Origin: Mycobacterium sp. ITM-2016-00316
GTDB lineage: Bacteria; Actinomycetota; Actinomycetes; Mycobacteriales; Mycobacteriaceae
Direction: 5' to 3'
DNA: 64,000 nucleotides
NCBI RefSeq assembly: GCF_002968335.2
Contig: NZ_CP134398.1
Location: forward strand, 2,790,001 to 2,854,000
The notes below the pieces were generated by a model, which saw nothing but the letters and a program-made list of their open reading frames with translations, was not told the DNA's origin and did not search any database. Made by a program: the position numbers and the translations under genes. The stretch's first letter is position 1. Each line of letters starts with the position of its first letter. This document shows, piece by piece, positions 1 through 9,315 of this stretch.

Positions 1-1
1 A

Positions 2-553
2 TCTGCGGACGGTGACGACGATCTGGGTGAGGTACGCAGGCTCTCCGGGGTCGACGCGCTGCACGGGGGCTGGCGATATCCCGAGGCGCTGGCACCGGTC
101 GCGGCCGCCGTCAGGGCCGGGCTGCCGTTGCCTGGCCGCGATGAGCTGGTGGCTTCGGTACGGGCCGCCGACGGGCCGGGACGGTTGACGATCGTGGAAG
201 GTGCCGGTGGTCTACTCGTCGAGATGGGTGCCGGCGGGGTGACGCTGCGCGATATCGCCGCCGAGGTGTCCGCGCCGGTTCTGGTGGTGGTGTCGCCCGG
301 GCTGGGCACCCTCAATCACACCGCGCTGACGTTGGAATCACTTGCCGGACAAGGCATTGCAACGGCCGGACTGGTGATCGGCGCGTGGCCGTCCGAACCC
401 GGCGTCGCCGAGCAGGGCAACCGGGACGCGCTGGCGGCGCTGGCCGATGTGCGTGCGGTGTTGCCCGCGGGAGCCTCGGCACTCACCTCGGAGGACTTTC
501 AGGCGCTCAGCGTCGAGGCCTTCGACCGGAACTGGATCGCGAGCCTGGTGTAG
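2..553 (+). CDS. bioD: Dethiobiotin synthetase BioD (5' end outside window)
   Basis: ATP-dependent dethiobiotin synthetase closes the ureido ring of dethiobiotin from 7,8-diaminopelargonate and CO2, the step before BioB in biotin synthesis; cytoplasmic. The reading frame is open from base 2, so the N-terminus with its P-loop lies upstream of the window and only about 183 residues are seen. The visible part contains the family motif [12 protein letters not shown] followed by an [11 protein letters not shown] stretch typical of BioD, and a C-terminus ending with a TAG at 551-553. The next gene begins two bases later, so the two are probably co-transcribed. In M. tuberculosis the order is bioA-bioF2-bioD followed by the same 2H-phosphoesterase gene. 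Identification is firm; only the start is unknown. Confidence 0.95.
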   Translation, partial: SADGDDDLGEVRRLSGVDALHGGWRYPEALAPVAAAVRAGLPLPGRDELVASVRAADGPGRLTIVEGAGGLLVEMGAGGVTLRDIAAEVSAPVLVVVSPGLGTLNHTALTLESLAGQGIATAGLVIGAWPSEPGVAEQGNRDALAALADVRAVLPAGASALTSEDFQALSVEAFDRNWIASLV

Positions 554-555
554 CC

Positions 556-1077
556 ATGGTGCACTCGGTCGAGTTGACTCTCGATGCTGGCGCCGATGCC
601 GCCGTCCGCGATATCTGGCAGGCCCTCGCCGTCGCCGGGATCCCCAGCCAGGCGGCTCACCGCTCGCCGAGCAACCGCCCGCACGTGACCGTCACGGTCG
701 CCGCCCGGATGTCCGGCGCCGTGGAGTCCGACCTGGCTGCACTGCTGGCGCGGCTGCCGCTGTCCTGCCGGATCGGTGCGCCGATGATCTTCGGGCGCGG
801 TCCCTACACGCTGGCGTTGCTGGTGATCCCGTCCGCCGGGCTACTGGACCTGCACGCGCAGGTGAACCGTATCTGCCTGCCGCACATGGAGTCCGGACCA
901 CTGCGGCATACCCTGCCCGGGCAGTGGACTCCGCATGTCACGTTGGCGCGGCGGCTCGGTGCCGACCTGGTGGAGCAGGCGCTGGCGGTGGCGGGCACCG
1001 GAACCGATATCGAGGGCTCGTTCGCGGGGCTGCGGCACTGGGACGGAGATGCCAAGCGTGAGGTAACGATCATCTGA
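556..1077 (+). CDS. 2'-5' RNA ligase/2H phosphoesterase family protein
   Basis: A 173-residue protein with the two HxT motifs that define the 2H phosphoesterase superfamily: RPHVTVTV near residue 36 and TPHVTLAR near residue 126, about 90 residues apart as expected for a two-lobed 2H fold. Members act on 2',5'- or cyclic phosphodiester bonds in RNA or nucleotides; the substrate of this one is unknown. ATG at 556 lies two bases after the bioD stop, arguing for translational coupling; a longer in-frame opening at 385 inside bioD is not credible. It corresponds in position to the conserved gene after bioD in M. tuberculosis. No direct link to biotin chemistry can be read from the sequence. Confidence 0.82.
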   Translation: MVHSVELTLDAGADAAVRDIWQALAVAGIPSQAAHRSPSNRPHVTVTVAARMSGAVESDLAALLARLPLSCRIGAPMIFGRGPYTLALLVIPSAGLLDLHAQVNRICLPHMESGPLRHTLPGQWTPHVTLARRLGADLVEQALAVAGTGTDIEGSFAGLRHWDGDAKREVTII

Positions 1078-1133
1078 TGCCCCAGAAGTTTCTTTGAGCG
1101 CTGTGGTCCCATCAGTCACATTTTTGGGGTTCT

Positions 1134-1160
1134 TTGTCGGTGTTTCGAACTAGCGTTCGA
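1134..1160 (+). promoter_or_regulatory. Dual DNA-damage promoter: RecA-NDp motif plus LexA (SOS) box
   Basis: TTGTCGGTG at 1134-1142, eight bases, then TAGCGT at 1151-1156 match exactly the mycobacterial RecA-NDp promoter pattern TTGTCRGTG-N8-TANNNT used by PafBC. Overlapping it, TCGAACTAGCGTTCGA at 1145-1160 is a perfect TCGAAC-N4-GTTCGA LexA box that covers the -10 hexamer. The downstream ATG at 1164 is 7 bases after the -10, so the mRNA is probably leaderless. Confidence 0.82.
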
Positions 1161-1163
1161 TGT

Positions 1164-2540
1164 ATGGATGGCGGCCTGTTCACCGACCTGGTGGCCTTGT
1201 TCGACAAGGTCACCGGTACGGGGTTCGGTGACGCCACCCCGACCGAACTGCTGAACGCGCAGTCCAGCCTGGAATCGCTGGCGCGTCGCATCCCCGCCAT
1301 GGAACATCGGCTGCTGGCGGCGCTGAAGACACAGACCAGCCCCTCCGAGTTGGGGGCCAAGAACTGGGCCGGTGTCATGCGGACCCGGATGCTGTTGTCC
1401 ACCCGCGATGCCAACCGTCGCGTCCGGGAAGCCGAACTGTTGGGTCCCCGCTGTTCATTGACCGGCCAGCCACTGGAACCGGCCTACCCGGCGACCGCGG
1501 CAGCCCGCGAGTGTGGCCGGATCACCGCCGAACATGTCCGGATCATCCTCGACACCATGGCCAAGATCCCCGACCATGTCGATCTCGAGACCACTATCGA
1601 TGTCGAACAGCGGCTGGCGATGGTGGCCTGCGAGCAGACTCCCGAAGCGCTGCGCACCGCTGCCCGATTCCTGTTGGAGATTCTCGACCCGGACGGTCCC
1701 GAACCCAACGATGACGAGCTCGACCAACGCCGCCGGGACCGCCGGGACTGCAACCTGGGTGAACAGGACTCCGACGGCATGTCCGAGCTGCACCTGTGCA
1801 TCACGCCCGAGTTCCGCGCCTACCTGGAACCGATCTTCGCCAAGTTCGCGGCCAAGGGTATGGGTAATCCCGAGGACGAAACCCCGTGCACCATGGGCAC
1901 TCCCACGCAGGACGCCATCGACGCGGACAAACGCACCACCGGGCAACGTCAACACGACGCCATGATGACGCTGACCAGGGGCACCTTGATGTCCGGGGAG
2001 TTGGGCGACCACAATGGGCTGCCGGTCACGGTCGTCGTCGGCGTGAAGGCCGGTGAGCTCGACGCCTGCACCGGGACCGGGCGCACTGCCGGGGGTTCCA
2101 GCGTTCCGATGCGTGATGTGATCCGGCTCGCCTCACACGCGTATCTGTGCCTGACCGTCTTCGACGAGTTCACCGGCAAGGTGCTGGACTTCGGCCGGAC
2201 CAAACGGTGCGCCACCGTCGATCAACGCCTCGTGCTGGCGTATCTGCAGCGCGGCTGTACGTTCCCGGGTTGCACCGCCCCGGCGTACCACTGCCAGGTC
2301 CACCATGCCCTGGCCGACTTCGCCAAGGACGGCCGCACCAACATCAACGAACTCGCGTTGGCCTGCGGGCCCCACAACCGCCTGATCACCCACGGCGGCT
2401 GGACCACCACCATCGGAGCCGACGGGACCGTCCACTGGCATCCGCCACCGCCACTCGACACCGGACAGCCCCGCATCAACCTGCACCATCACCCTGAACG
2501 CATGGTCGCGCGGCACATCCCGCTCGTCGATGACGGGTGA
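1164..2540 (+). CDS. 13E12-repeat family HNH endonuclease (DUF222 domain)
   Basis: A 458-residue member of the actinobacterial 13E12/DUF222 family. The N-terminal DUF222 region spans roughly residues 10-310; the C-terminal HNH nuclease domain (about 365-430) shows the cysteine pattern CTFPGC, then CQVHH, NINELALACGPHN and THGGW. Here the usual HHR of the last motif reads HNR. These genes are multicopy in mycobacteria and include REP13E12 elements that serve as integration sites of prophage phiRv1 in M. tuberculosis; their biological role is not settled. ATG 1164 was preferred over 1134 because the LexA box and -10 hexamer lie between them and give a leaderless start. The gene is complete with no frameshift and is convergent with the TetR gene (7 bases apart). 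Confidence 0.9.
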   Translation: MDGGLFTDLVALFDKVTGTGFGDATPTELLNAQSSLESLARRIPAMEHRLLAALKTQTSPSELGAKNWAGVMRTRMLLSTRDANRRVREAELLGPRCSLTGQPLEPAYPATAAARECGRITAEHVRIILDTMAKIPDHVDLETTIDVEQRLAMVACEQTPEALRTAARFLLEILDPDGPEPNDDELDQRRRDRRDCNLGEQDSDGMSELHLCITPEFRAYLEPIFAKFAAKGMGNPEDETPCTMGTPTQDAIDADKRTTGQRQHDAMMTLTRGTLMSGELGDHNGLPVTVVVGVKAGELDACTGTGRTAGGSSVPMRDVIRLASHAYLCLTVFDEFTGKVLDFGRTKRCATVDQRLVLAYLQRGCTFPGCTAPAYHCQVHHALADFAKDGRTNINELALACGPHNRLITHGGWTTTIGADGTVHWHPPPPLDTGQPRINLHHHPERMVARHIPLVDDG

Positions 2541-2547
2541 CTACTCG

Positions 2548-3135
2548 TCAGGCCCGATGCCCGACCGAGTGCACGGTCAGCCCGCCGATCAACAGCTCGA
2601 GCCCGAACGCGAACCGGCGGCCGGCGTCCTCGGTGAGCGTCGATTGGCCTTCCGGTAGATCGGCGCCTGCGGCGTCCCATTGCAGCCGGGACTGTTCATC
2701 GACGGTGAACCCCAGCACGTAGTAGACGACGGTGCGGGCGGCCAGCGCGCAATGCTGTTCGTCGACGCCGGCTTCGGCCACCGCCGCCGACAAGCGGTCG
2801 ACGACCCGCGTCATCGCCTCGGACTGCCCGGCGGCGAAGCTGGCCGAGACCAGTTCGGCGCCGTCGGTGTGCGACAGCAGCGCGTCCCGCAGCCGGTGAC
2901 AGTCCCCGGAGACCTGCTCCCGCCAGGTTCCGGACGGATCCGGTTGCAGCGCGGGCTGCAGGATCCGGTCGGCCACCGCGCCGAGCAGTTGTTGCTTGTT
3001 GGCGAAATGCCAGTACAACGCGCCGGGGCTGACGCTGAGTTCGCGCGCGAGCCGGCGCATGGTCAGATCGGCGATCCCGAAGTTGTCCAGGATCGCCGTG
3101 GCGGCGTCGACGAGGTCACGTTTGTGCAGCTGCAC
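2548..3135 (-). CDS. bioQ: TetR-family regulator, BioQ-type biotin repressor
   Basis: A 195-residue TetR-family repressor: the N-terminal helix-turn-helix covers about residues 8-52 (LTMRRLARELSVSPGALYWHF), followed by a TetR_C-type ligand domain. It starts with GTG at 3135, divergent from bioB, with 55 bases between start codons. A TetR-type regulator in this position is BioQ in M. smegmatis and corynebacteria, where it represses biotin genes; the name is assigned by family and position, not by a search. A palindrome TGAACACCGTTCA at 3151-3163 lies between the two genes. A TAGGCT hexamer six bases upstream of the GTG suggests leaderless transcription from a promoter the palindrome could block, so autorepression is likely. 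Confidence 0.82.
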   Translation of the reverse strand: MQLHKRDLVDAATAILDNFGIADLTMRRLARELSVSPGALYWHFANKQQLLGAVADRILQPALQPDPSGTWREQVSGDCHRLRDALLSHTDGAELVSASFAAGQSEAMTRVVDRLSAAVAEAGVDEQHCALAARTVVYYVLGFTVDEQSRLQWDAAGADLPEGQSTLTEDAGRRFAFGLELLIGGLTVHSVGHRA

Positions 3136-3140
3136 GGAGG

Positions 3141-4186
<1,046 letters not shown>

Positions 4187-4211
4187 CCCGCGCGGTAAGA
4201 CTGACAGTGTG

Positions 4212-4448
4212 ATGAGTAGCGAGCTTGCGGCCTTGCCCGCGCCCGTCGGTGCCGGTGTCTTCAACGTCTACACCGGCGCCGCGGCGGGGACGGTCATCCC
4301 GACGGCGGCTCAGCTCGGCTTGGAGCCGCCACGGTTCTGCGCCGCATGCGGCCGCCGGATGATCGTCCAGGTCCGCCCCACGGGGTGGTGGGCGAAGTGT
4401 TCGCGGCACGGTCATGTCGATTCCACCGACCTGGACCCCCGGCGATGA
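4212..4448 (+). CDS. bsaP: Biotin synthase auxiliary protein BsaP
   Basis: A 78-residue small protein placed 25 bases after bioB. It carries a CAAC pair (FCAACGRRM, about residue 44) and a later cysteine in WAKCSRHGH, a metal- or cluster-binding pattern. Small proteins of this type beside actinobacterial bioB have been named BsaP and support biotin synthase function, probably at its iron-sulfur cluster. GTG 4209 and ATG 4212 are adjacent starts; the ATG is used. Its stop overlaps the next start in an ATGA arrangement, so translation of the two is coupled. Confidence 0.82.
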   Translation: MSSELAALPAPVGAGVFNVYTGAAAGTVIPTAAQLGLEPPRFCAACGRRMIVQVRPTGWWAKCSRHGHVDSTDLDPRR

Positions 4449-5098
4449 CGAGCCCTTGGGGTGCACCTGGTGTTTCCCGGCGCGCCGCGTCACTGCGGGT
4501 GTTTCTGGGCCTGCTCGTGGCGGGCGTGCTCATCGGCGCGCTGTGGGCGTGGCTGGCGCCGCCGATACAGGGCGTCGTCGCGCTGACCCGGGCCGGCGAG
4601 CGGGTGCGGGCCTATCTGGGCAATGACTCCGACCATTTCTTCCTCGGCGCATTTCTGCAAGCCGGTCTGCTCGGCGTGCTCGCCGTGGTGGCGACCGTGC
4701 TGGTGTGGCAGTGGCGGGCACACCGTGGTCCGGCTCAGGTGGTGGCACTGGCGGCAGGTATGGCCGCCGCTGCCGGCGCTGCGGCCGGCGTCGGTGCGGC
4801 ACTTGTGCATTGGCGCTACGGCAGTATCGACGTCGACGCCGCGCCGGTCACCGAGACCAACCGCGTGCATTACGTGTCGGAAGCTCCTGCGGTGTTCTTC
4901 GGGCACGGGCCGTTGGTGATCGCCGCCGGCATCCTGCTGCCCGCCGCGGTCGCCGCCTTGACCTACGCCCTGCTGACGGCCTCGACCTCACGCGATGACC
5001 TCGGCGCCTGGCCGCCGGTGGAGTACGCGGGCGTGTACCCGCCGATTCCGGTGGCGGCGGCGCCGTCCACCGGGGTTGCCGATCCCGCGCAAACGTAG
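4445..5098 (+). CDS. DUF2567 membrane protein
   Basis: A 217-residue predicted inner-membrane protein with four hydrophobic segments: about residues 15-38 ([18 protein letters not shown]), 60-83, 92-115 and 150-175. The loop between the last pair is polar, and the C-terminus is proline-rich. It matches the actinobacterial DUF2567 family, of unknown function, found after bioB-bsaP in mycobacteria. The start ATG 4445 overlaps the bsaP stop by four bases. Its constant place in the biotin operon suggests, but does not show, a link to biotin handling. The ORF extends further upstream in frame, but only the ATG at 4445 fits the domain start. Confidence 0.8.
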   Translation: MTSPWGAPGVSRRAASLRVFLGLLVAGVLIGALWAWLAPPIQGVVALTRAGERVRAYLGNDSDHFFLGAFLQAGLLGVLAVVATVLVWQWRAHRGPAQVVALAAGMAAAAGAAAGVGAALVHWRYGSIDVDAAPVTETNRVHYVSEAPAVFFGHGPLVIAAGILLPAAVAALTYALLTASTSRDDLGAWPPVEYAGVYPPIPVAAAPSTGVADPAQT

Positions 5099-5168
5099 CC
5101 CGCACAGATCGCGCGCACCCAGGTAGATTGACGCGCGCACAGCTGCATCACAGCAAAATGGCAGCTGC

Positions 5169-5189
5169 GATAATTACCTGCGAGTGAGG
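5169..5189 (+). promoter_or_regulatory. Putative promoter and RBS of the ATP-grasp gene
   Basis: GATAAT at 5169-5174 is a plausible -10 element and GAGTGAGG at 5182-5189 a Shine-Dalgarno sequence seven bases before ATG 5197. The segment 5099-5168 holds no gene; a GCAGCTG word occurs twice in it (from 5141 and from 5161). Confidence 0.4.
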
Positions 5190-5196
5190 TCCCGCC

Positions 5197-6108
5197 ATGC
5201 CGATGTTGGAGTACAAGTCGACGCCCGCGTGGTTGCAGGCCTCCCGGCGCAAGATGGTCGACCGGATTCCGGTCACGACCATGCGGCAGTTCCTCTACCT
5301 CTCGATGATCCGTAAGCGGGGCAATTTCACCGACCCGAAGACCTTCAACGAGAAGGTGAACTGGCGGATCTTCAACGACCGCCGGGACCGGATCATCAAG
5401 GCCTGCGACAAGATGTGGATGAAGGAGATGGCCCGGGAGGCCTACCCGAGTCCCGATCTGCGCATCCCGGCCACCTACTGGTCCGGCACCGACCTGCGCG
5501 AGGCCCCCGATCTGACGTCGCTTCCGCCCTGGGTACTCAAACCCAACGCCAGCAGTGGGCGAGCGCTGTTCGGGCCCGATCCGCAGACGGATCTGGCCAA
5601 CCTGGTCCGGCAGACCAGCACCTGGTTCCACGAGACGCCCCTGGAACTCGGCGAGTGGGGCTACAGCGAAGCCCGCCCGCATCTGCTGCTGGAGGAGTGC
5701 ATCCCGACTCCGGACGGGCGGGCACCCGTGGACTACAAGTTCTTCGTCTTCGACGGCCGCATCGAGCTGATTCAGGTGAACCGCGGCAGGTTCGGCAAGC
5801 ACCAGACCGCGACCTTCCTGGACGCCGACTGGCGGCAACTGCCGGTGCGCTGGCGGATTCAGCCGGTGGCCGATGAGCAGCGGCCCGCCGAACTGGACAA
5901 GATGATGGAGATCGCCTCCACACTCGGTGCCGACTGGGATTTCATCCGGGTCGACCTGTATGCCGTCGACGGCGATGTCTGGTTCGGCGAGTACACCCCG
6001 TACCCGGGCAGTGGCTTGCTGCGCTACAAACCGATGAGCTTCGACCTTGAGCAGGGCCTTCAGTGGAAGCTGCCGACTCTGGCCGAGGTGCAGCGCGGCC
6101 GGCCCTGA
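5197..6108 (+). CDS. TupA-like ATP-grasp family protein
   Basis: A 303-residue protein of the TupA-like ATP-grasp family, which is often found with polysaccharide or teichuronopeptide synthesis genes and is thought to join an amino acid or similar acceptor to a glycan or peptide. Supporting features are TFNEKVNWRIF near residue 50 (family N-terminal signature), WVLKPNASSGR near 110 (nucleotide-binding lysine loop), DYKFFVFDGRIELIQVNRGRFG near 180, and DFIRVDLYAVDGDVWFGEYTPYPGSG near 250, the ATP/Mg-binding end of the fold. No signal peptide is seen. It stands alone between the bio operon and a convergent lipase, so its substrate cannot be inferred from neighbours. Confidence 0.8.
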   Translation: MPMLEYKSTPAWLQASRRKMVDRIPVTTMRQFLYLSMIRKRGNFTDPKTFNEKVNWRIFNDRRDRIIKACDKMWMKEMAREAYPSPDLRIPATYWSGTDLREAPDLTSLPPWVLKPNASSGRALFGPDPQTDLANLVRQTSTWFHETPLELGEWGYSEARPHLLLEECIPTPDGRAPVDYKFFVFDGRIELIQVNRGRFGKHQTATFLDADWRQLPVRWRIQPVADEQRPAELDKMMEIASTLGADWDFIRVDLYAVDGDVWFGEYTPYPGSGLLRYKPMSFDLEQGLQWKLPTLAEVQRGRP

Positions 6109-6129
6109 GCCCGACCGAGCACCGGATCG

Positions 6130-7482
6130 CTACCGGTCGAGCTCCGACAGCGGCAGACGATGCACCTTGCGCCCGGTCAGCACCTTGGCCGTGATGACGG
6201 CCAGCCGCGCCATCCCCGTGTAGGTCGACGGGTTGAACATGGTCGGCCACTTGGTGCGCAGCAGGTGCTCGCCGAGCGGGCGTCCGGCGAAGCGGTCCGA
6301 GAGCCAGCGCAGCGCCATCGGCGCCGACATCGGGTGCAGCAGCAGATGCTCGCTGAACATGTCGCGGTGATAGGTGACGTGGGCGCCGCCCGAGGAATAG
6401 GTCTCGGCGAGCTCATCGATGCCGTCGACGGAGATGATCTCGTCGTGCACGGCCTGGATGATGAGCACCGGCGGTGTGGGCACCGCGACACCGAGCTTGA
6501 TATCGGCGAAGACGTGCTGCACCTCGGGGGTGGACAGGATCTGTTCCAGTGGCTGGTCCAGCATGTCGCCCATATCGGTGCGGAACAGCCGGACCATGGC
6601 CTCGACGGTGGTCATGTGGTGCAACCTGTCCAGCAGGGCGCGGCCCTTCTCGCTGGCATGTTCGGCGATGATCCGCTGCAGTCCGGGGTAGACGTCGGCG
6701 AGCGCCGCGACGACCAGCGCGGGCAGCGCCGAGGCGAAGGTGCCGTTGAGCTTGCGGAAGGTGCGGCCCAGGTCGCCGACCGGTGAGCCGAGGACGGCGC
6801 CGACGATATTGAGCTCGGGAGCGTAGGTACCGCTCATCTCGGCGGCCCACGCGCTGGCCAGACCGCCACCGGAGTAGCCCCACAACCCGATCGGCGCGGT
6901 GTCCGAGAGCGTCAGCTGCTCCGAGCTCAGCGCCGCACGCAGCCCATCGAGCACGCGGTACCCGGGTTCGTACGGGGTGCCCCAGTTGCCGTTGACGCCC
7001 TCGTGGTCGGGTACGGACACTGCCCAGCCCTCGGCGACGGCCGCGGCGACGAGCAGCATCTCGAACTGCGGCACCGCACCCGGGGCCACCGCATGGCGAC
7101 GCAGGGCATAGGACGGGAAGCAGCGCGAGGAGATGGCATCGATGGCGCACTGGTAGGACACCAGCGGACAGACGCGCTCGGGGCCCCGTTCGGCCGGAAT
7201 GACCACGGTGGTGGCGGCCGCCTCGGGCTTACCGTTCATGTCCGTCGTCCGGTAGAGCAGCTGCACGGCCCGCACCTGCTGGGGAATCAGTCCGAGAAAG
7301 GCCAGTTCGACGTCCCGGCTGCGCAGCACGGTGCCCGGCGTGGCGTGCTGGAAGCCGGCCGGGGCGACGTAGAACGGATCGTCCTTGGGCAGCCGGGGAC
7401 GCGCGGAGCGGTCCAGCGCCTCGTGCGGGACGGCTCCGATCCATTCGGCGTCGGGCGCGGCCGCAGTGCTGCCAAAGTCCAT
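6130..7482 (-). CDS. Secretory-lipase family alpha/beta hydrolase
   Basis: A 450-residue serine hydrolase of the secretory lipase (LIP) family. The nucleophile elbow is GYSGGG ([14 protein letters not shown], about residue 215), and the acid and histidine are likely in [12 protein letters not shown] and [10 protein letters not shown] near the C-terminus. Substrates of the family are acyl esters or triacylglycerols. ATG 7482 is chosen; the frame stays open upstream to 7728, but that part is low-complexity arginine/proline sequence overlapping nrtR. No clear signal peptide is visible, so despite the family name it may be cytoplasmic or cell-wall associated. A lipase in this place also precedes the nad regulator in M. 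tuberculosis. Confidence 0.88.
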   Translation of the reverse strand: MDFGSTAAAPDAEWIGAVPHEALDRSARPRLPKDDPFYVAPAGFQHATPGTVLRSRDVELAFLGLIPQQVRAVQLLYRTTDMNGKPEAAATTVVIPAERGPERVCPLVSYQCAIDAISSRCFPSYALRRHAVAPGAVPQFEMLLVAAAVAEGWAVSVPDHEGVNGNWGTPYEPGYRVLDGLRAALSSEQLTLSDTAPIGLWGYSGGGLASAWAAEMSGTYAPELNIVGAVLGSPVGDLGRTFRKLNGTFASALPALVVAALADVYPGLQRIIAEHASEKGRALLDRLHHMTTVEAMVRLFRTDMGDMLDQPLEQILSTPEVQHVFADIKLGVAVPTPPVLIIQAVHDEIISVDGIDELAETYSSGGAHVTYHRDMFSEHLLLHPMSAPMALRWLSDRFAGRPLGEHLLRTKWPTMFNPSTYTGMARLAVITAKVLTGRKVHRLPLSELDR

Positions 7483-7525
7483 CCGGGCATTGTTGCCTAA
7501 GAATGGTCTAAGAAGCCAGCCCGAC

Positions 7526-8218
7526 TCACCCCGGCGGACGTAGTGCGGCGAATTCGTCGGTGACGCGGTAACGCGACTCGGTGAACCGGTACAGCGCCGC
7601 CGGCCGGCCTCCGCTGCGTCCCGAGCGCGCGGTGGTCCCGGTCCTGGTGATGACGTTGCGGCGTTCCAGCACACGTTGCAGATTGGTGGCGTCCACCGGG
7701 TGCCCGAGCGCCGCGCTGTAGATGTCACGCAGCGCCGACAGCGCGAATTCCTTGGGCGCCAAAGCGAATCCGATATTCGTATAGGACAGTTTCGCGATCA
7801 GCCGGGAGCATGCGTTGACCACCATCGTGCCGTGGTCGAACGCCATCGGGGGCAGCGCCGACACCGGGTGCCAGCGGGTGTCCGGCGGTAGCTCCGGGGT
7901 GGCGGGGGAGGGCACCAGTCCGAGGAAGGTGGAGGCGATGGTGCGCGGACCCGGTACCCGCTGCGGGTCGGAGAACACCGCCAATTGTTCGAGATGGGTC
8001 AGTTCGCGCAGGTCGACCTTCTCGGCGAGTTGACGCCGAACTGAACTGATCATGTCCTCGTCGTGTCTCAGCTGCCCGCCGGGCAGTGCCCAGGCGCCGC
8101 GCTGCGGGTCCATGGCCCGTTCCCACAGCAGCACGCTGAGCTGCGGGTTTTTCGTGGGCAGCTGGCGAACCTGGAGGACGACAGCAAGCACTTCATGGTC
8201 GGTGCTACCATATGGCAT
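7526..8218 (-). CDS. nrtR: NrtR-type Nudix/winged-helix regulator of NAD synthesis
   Basis: A 230-residue regulator with an N-terminal Nudix-like domain (residues 1-145; [15 protein letters not shown] resembles the Nudix box start, but the box lacks the full catalytic REx2EE pattern and reads RRQLAEKV) and a C-terminal winged helix (about 150-225). NrtR proteins sense ADP-ribose or NAD-related ligands and repress NAD genes. It is divergent from nadABC. ATG 8218 is used; the longer opening to 8254 would run through the operator. The -10 TACAAT (8231-8226) lies seven bases upstream of this ATG, inside the palindrome, so the gene is likely leaderless and autoregulated. Confidence 0.88.
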   Translation of the reverse strand: MPYGSTDHEVLAVVLQVRQLPTKNPQLSVLLWERAMDPQRGAWALPGGQLRHDEDMISSVRRQLAEKVDLRELTHLEQLAVFSDPQRVPGPRTIASTFLGLVPSPATPELPPDTRWHPVSALPPMAFDHGTMVVNACSRLIAKLSYTNIGFALAPKEFALSALRDIYSAALGHPVDATNLQRVLERRNVITRTGTTARSGRSGGRPAALYRFTESRYRVTDEFAALRPPG

Positions 8219-8241
8219 GTTTTCGATTGTAAGTCGAAAAC
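8206..8241. promoter_or_regulatory. nrtR/nadA divergent promoter with NrtR-type palindrome
   Basis: Perfect 8-base arms GTTTTCGA (8219-8226) and TCGAAAAC (8234-8241) flank a 7-base spacer. TACCAT at 8206-8211 is a -10 for nadA, placing its start point at the edge of the palindrome, and TACAAT on the minus strand inside it is a -10 for nrtR. Binding would block both promoters. Confidence 0.75.
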
Positions 8242-8265
8242 CTCGTTGGCACAAAGGAGACTGCC

Positions 8266-9315
8266 ATGACGGTCCTGGATCGCACAGCAGCGCACGACAG
8301 CGTTCTCGCCTCGCGCATCGTCGACGGCCCCGGCGGTTACGCCGGAGTGGTGGGCGACGGGCAGTGGGCGGCCGAGGTTCGCCGGCTGGCGGACCTGCGC
8401 AATGCCACGCTGCTCGCGCACAACTACCAGTTGCCCGCCATCCAGGATGTCGCCGACCATGTGGGCGATTCGCTGGCGCTGTCCCGCATCGCCGCCGAGG
8501 CGCCCGAGGACACCATCGTGTTCTGCGGTGTGCACTTCATGGCCGAGACCGCGAAGATCCTGGCGCCCGCCAAGACGGTGCTGATCCCGGACCAGCGGGC
8601 CGGCTGCTCACTGGCCGACTCGATCACCGCCGACCAGCTTCGCGAGTGGAAGGACGAGTTCCCCGACGCCGTCGTGGTGTCCTACGTGAACACCACCGCA
8701 GCGGTGAAGGCGCTCACCGATATCTGCTGCACCTCGTCCAACGCAGTCGAGGTGGTCGCCTCCATCCCCGAGGACCGCACCGTGCTGTTCTGCCCGGACC
8801 AGTTCCTCGGCGCCCACGTCCGGCGCGTCACCGGCCGCAAGAACCTGCACATCTGGGCCGGCGAATGCCATGTGCACGCCGGGATCAACGGTGACGAACT
8901 CGCCGATCAGGCCCGCGCCCACCCCGATGCCGAGCTGTTCGTGCACCCCGAATGCGGTTGCGCCACATCGGCTCTGTACTTGGCCGGTGAGGGAGCGGTA
9001 CCCGAGGACCGGGTGAAGATCTTGTCCACCGGCGGCATGCTCGACGCCGCCCGCGAGACCAAGGCCCGCCAGGTGCTGGTCGCCACCGAGGTCGGCATGC
9101 TGCACCAGTTGCGCCGCGCCGCACCGGATGTCGATTTCCTGGCGGTCAACGATCGCGCGTCCTGCGGCTACATGAAGATGATCACCCCGGCCGCGCTGCT
9201 GCGCTGCCTGGTCGAAGGCGCCGACGAGGTGCATGTCGATCTGGAGACTGCCGAGCTGGCGCAGGCCAGTGTGCAGCGCATGATCGAGATCGGGCAGCCC
9301 GGCGGCGGGGAATGA
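8266..9315 (+). CDS. nadA: Quinolinate synthase NadA
   Basis: Iron-sulfur quinolinate synthase: condenses iminoaspartate from NadB with dihydroxyacetone phosphate to give quinolinate, the de novo NAD precursor. The 349-residue protein shows the NadA segments [25 protein letters not shown], the cysteine in [20 protein letters not shown], the HPECGC segment, and [14 protein letters not shown] near the C-terminus; cysteines at these conserved places ligate the [4Fe-4S] cluster. AAAGGAGA lies six bases before ATG 8266. The stop overlaps nadB by four bases (ATGA), so nadABC is one operon under the NrtR-type operator. Confidence 0.97.
   Translation: MTVLDRTAAHDSVLASRIVDGPGGYAGVVGDGQWAAEVRRLADLRNATLLAHNYQLPAIQDVADHVGDSLALSRIAAEAPEDTIVFCGVHFMAETAKILAPAKTVLIPDQRAGCSLADSITADQLREWKDEFPDAVVVSYVNTTAAVKALTDICCTSSNAVEVVASIPEDRTVLFCPDQFLGAHVRRVTGRKNLHIWAGECHVHAGINGDELADQARAHPDAELFVHPECGCATSALYLAGEGAVPEDRVKILSTGGMLDAARETKARQVLVATEVGMLHQLRRAAPDVDFLAVNDRASCGYMKMITPAALLRCLVEGADEVHVDLETAELAQASVQRMIEIGQPGGGE

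Noticed and set aside
7483..7728. N-terminal extension of the lipase frame
   Set aside because: Arg/Pro-rich, overlaps nrtR on the same strand in another frame, and lacks a ribosome binding site.
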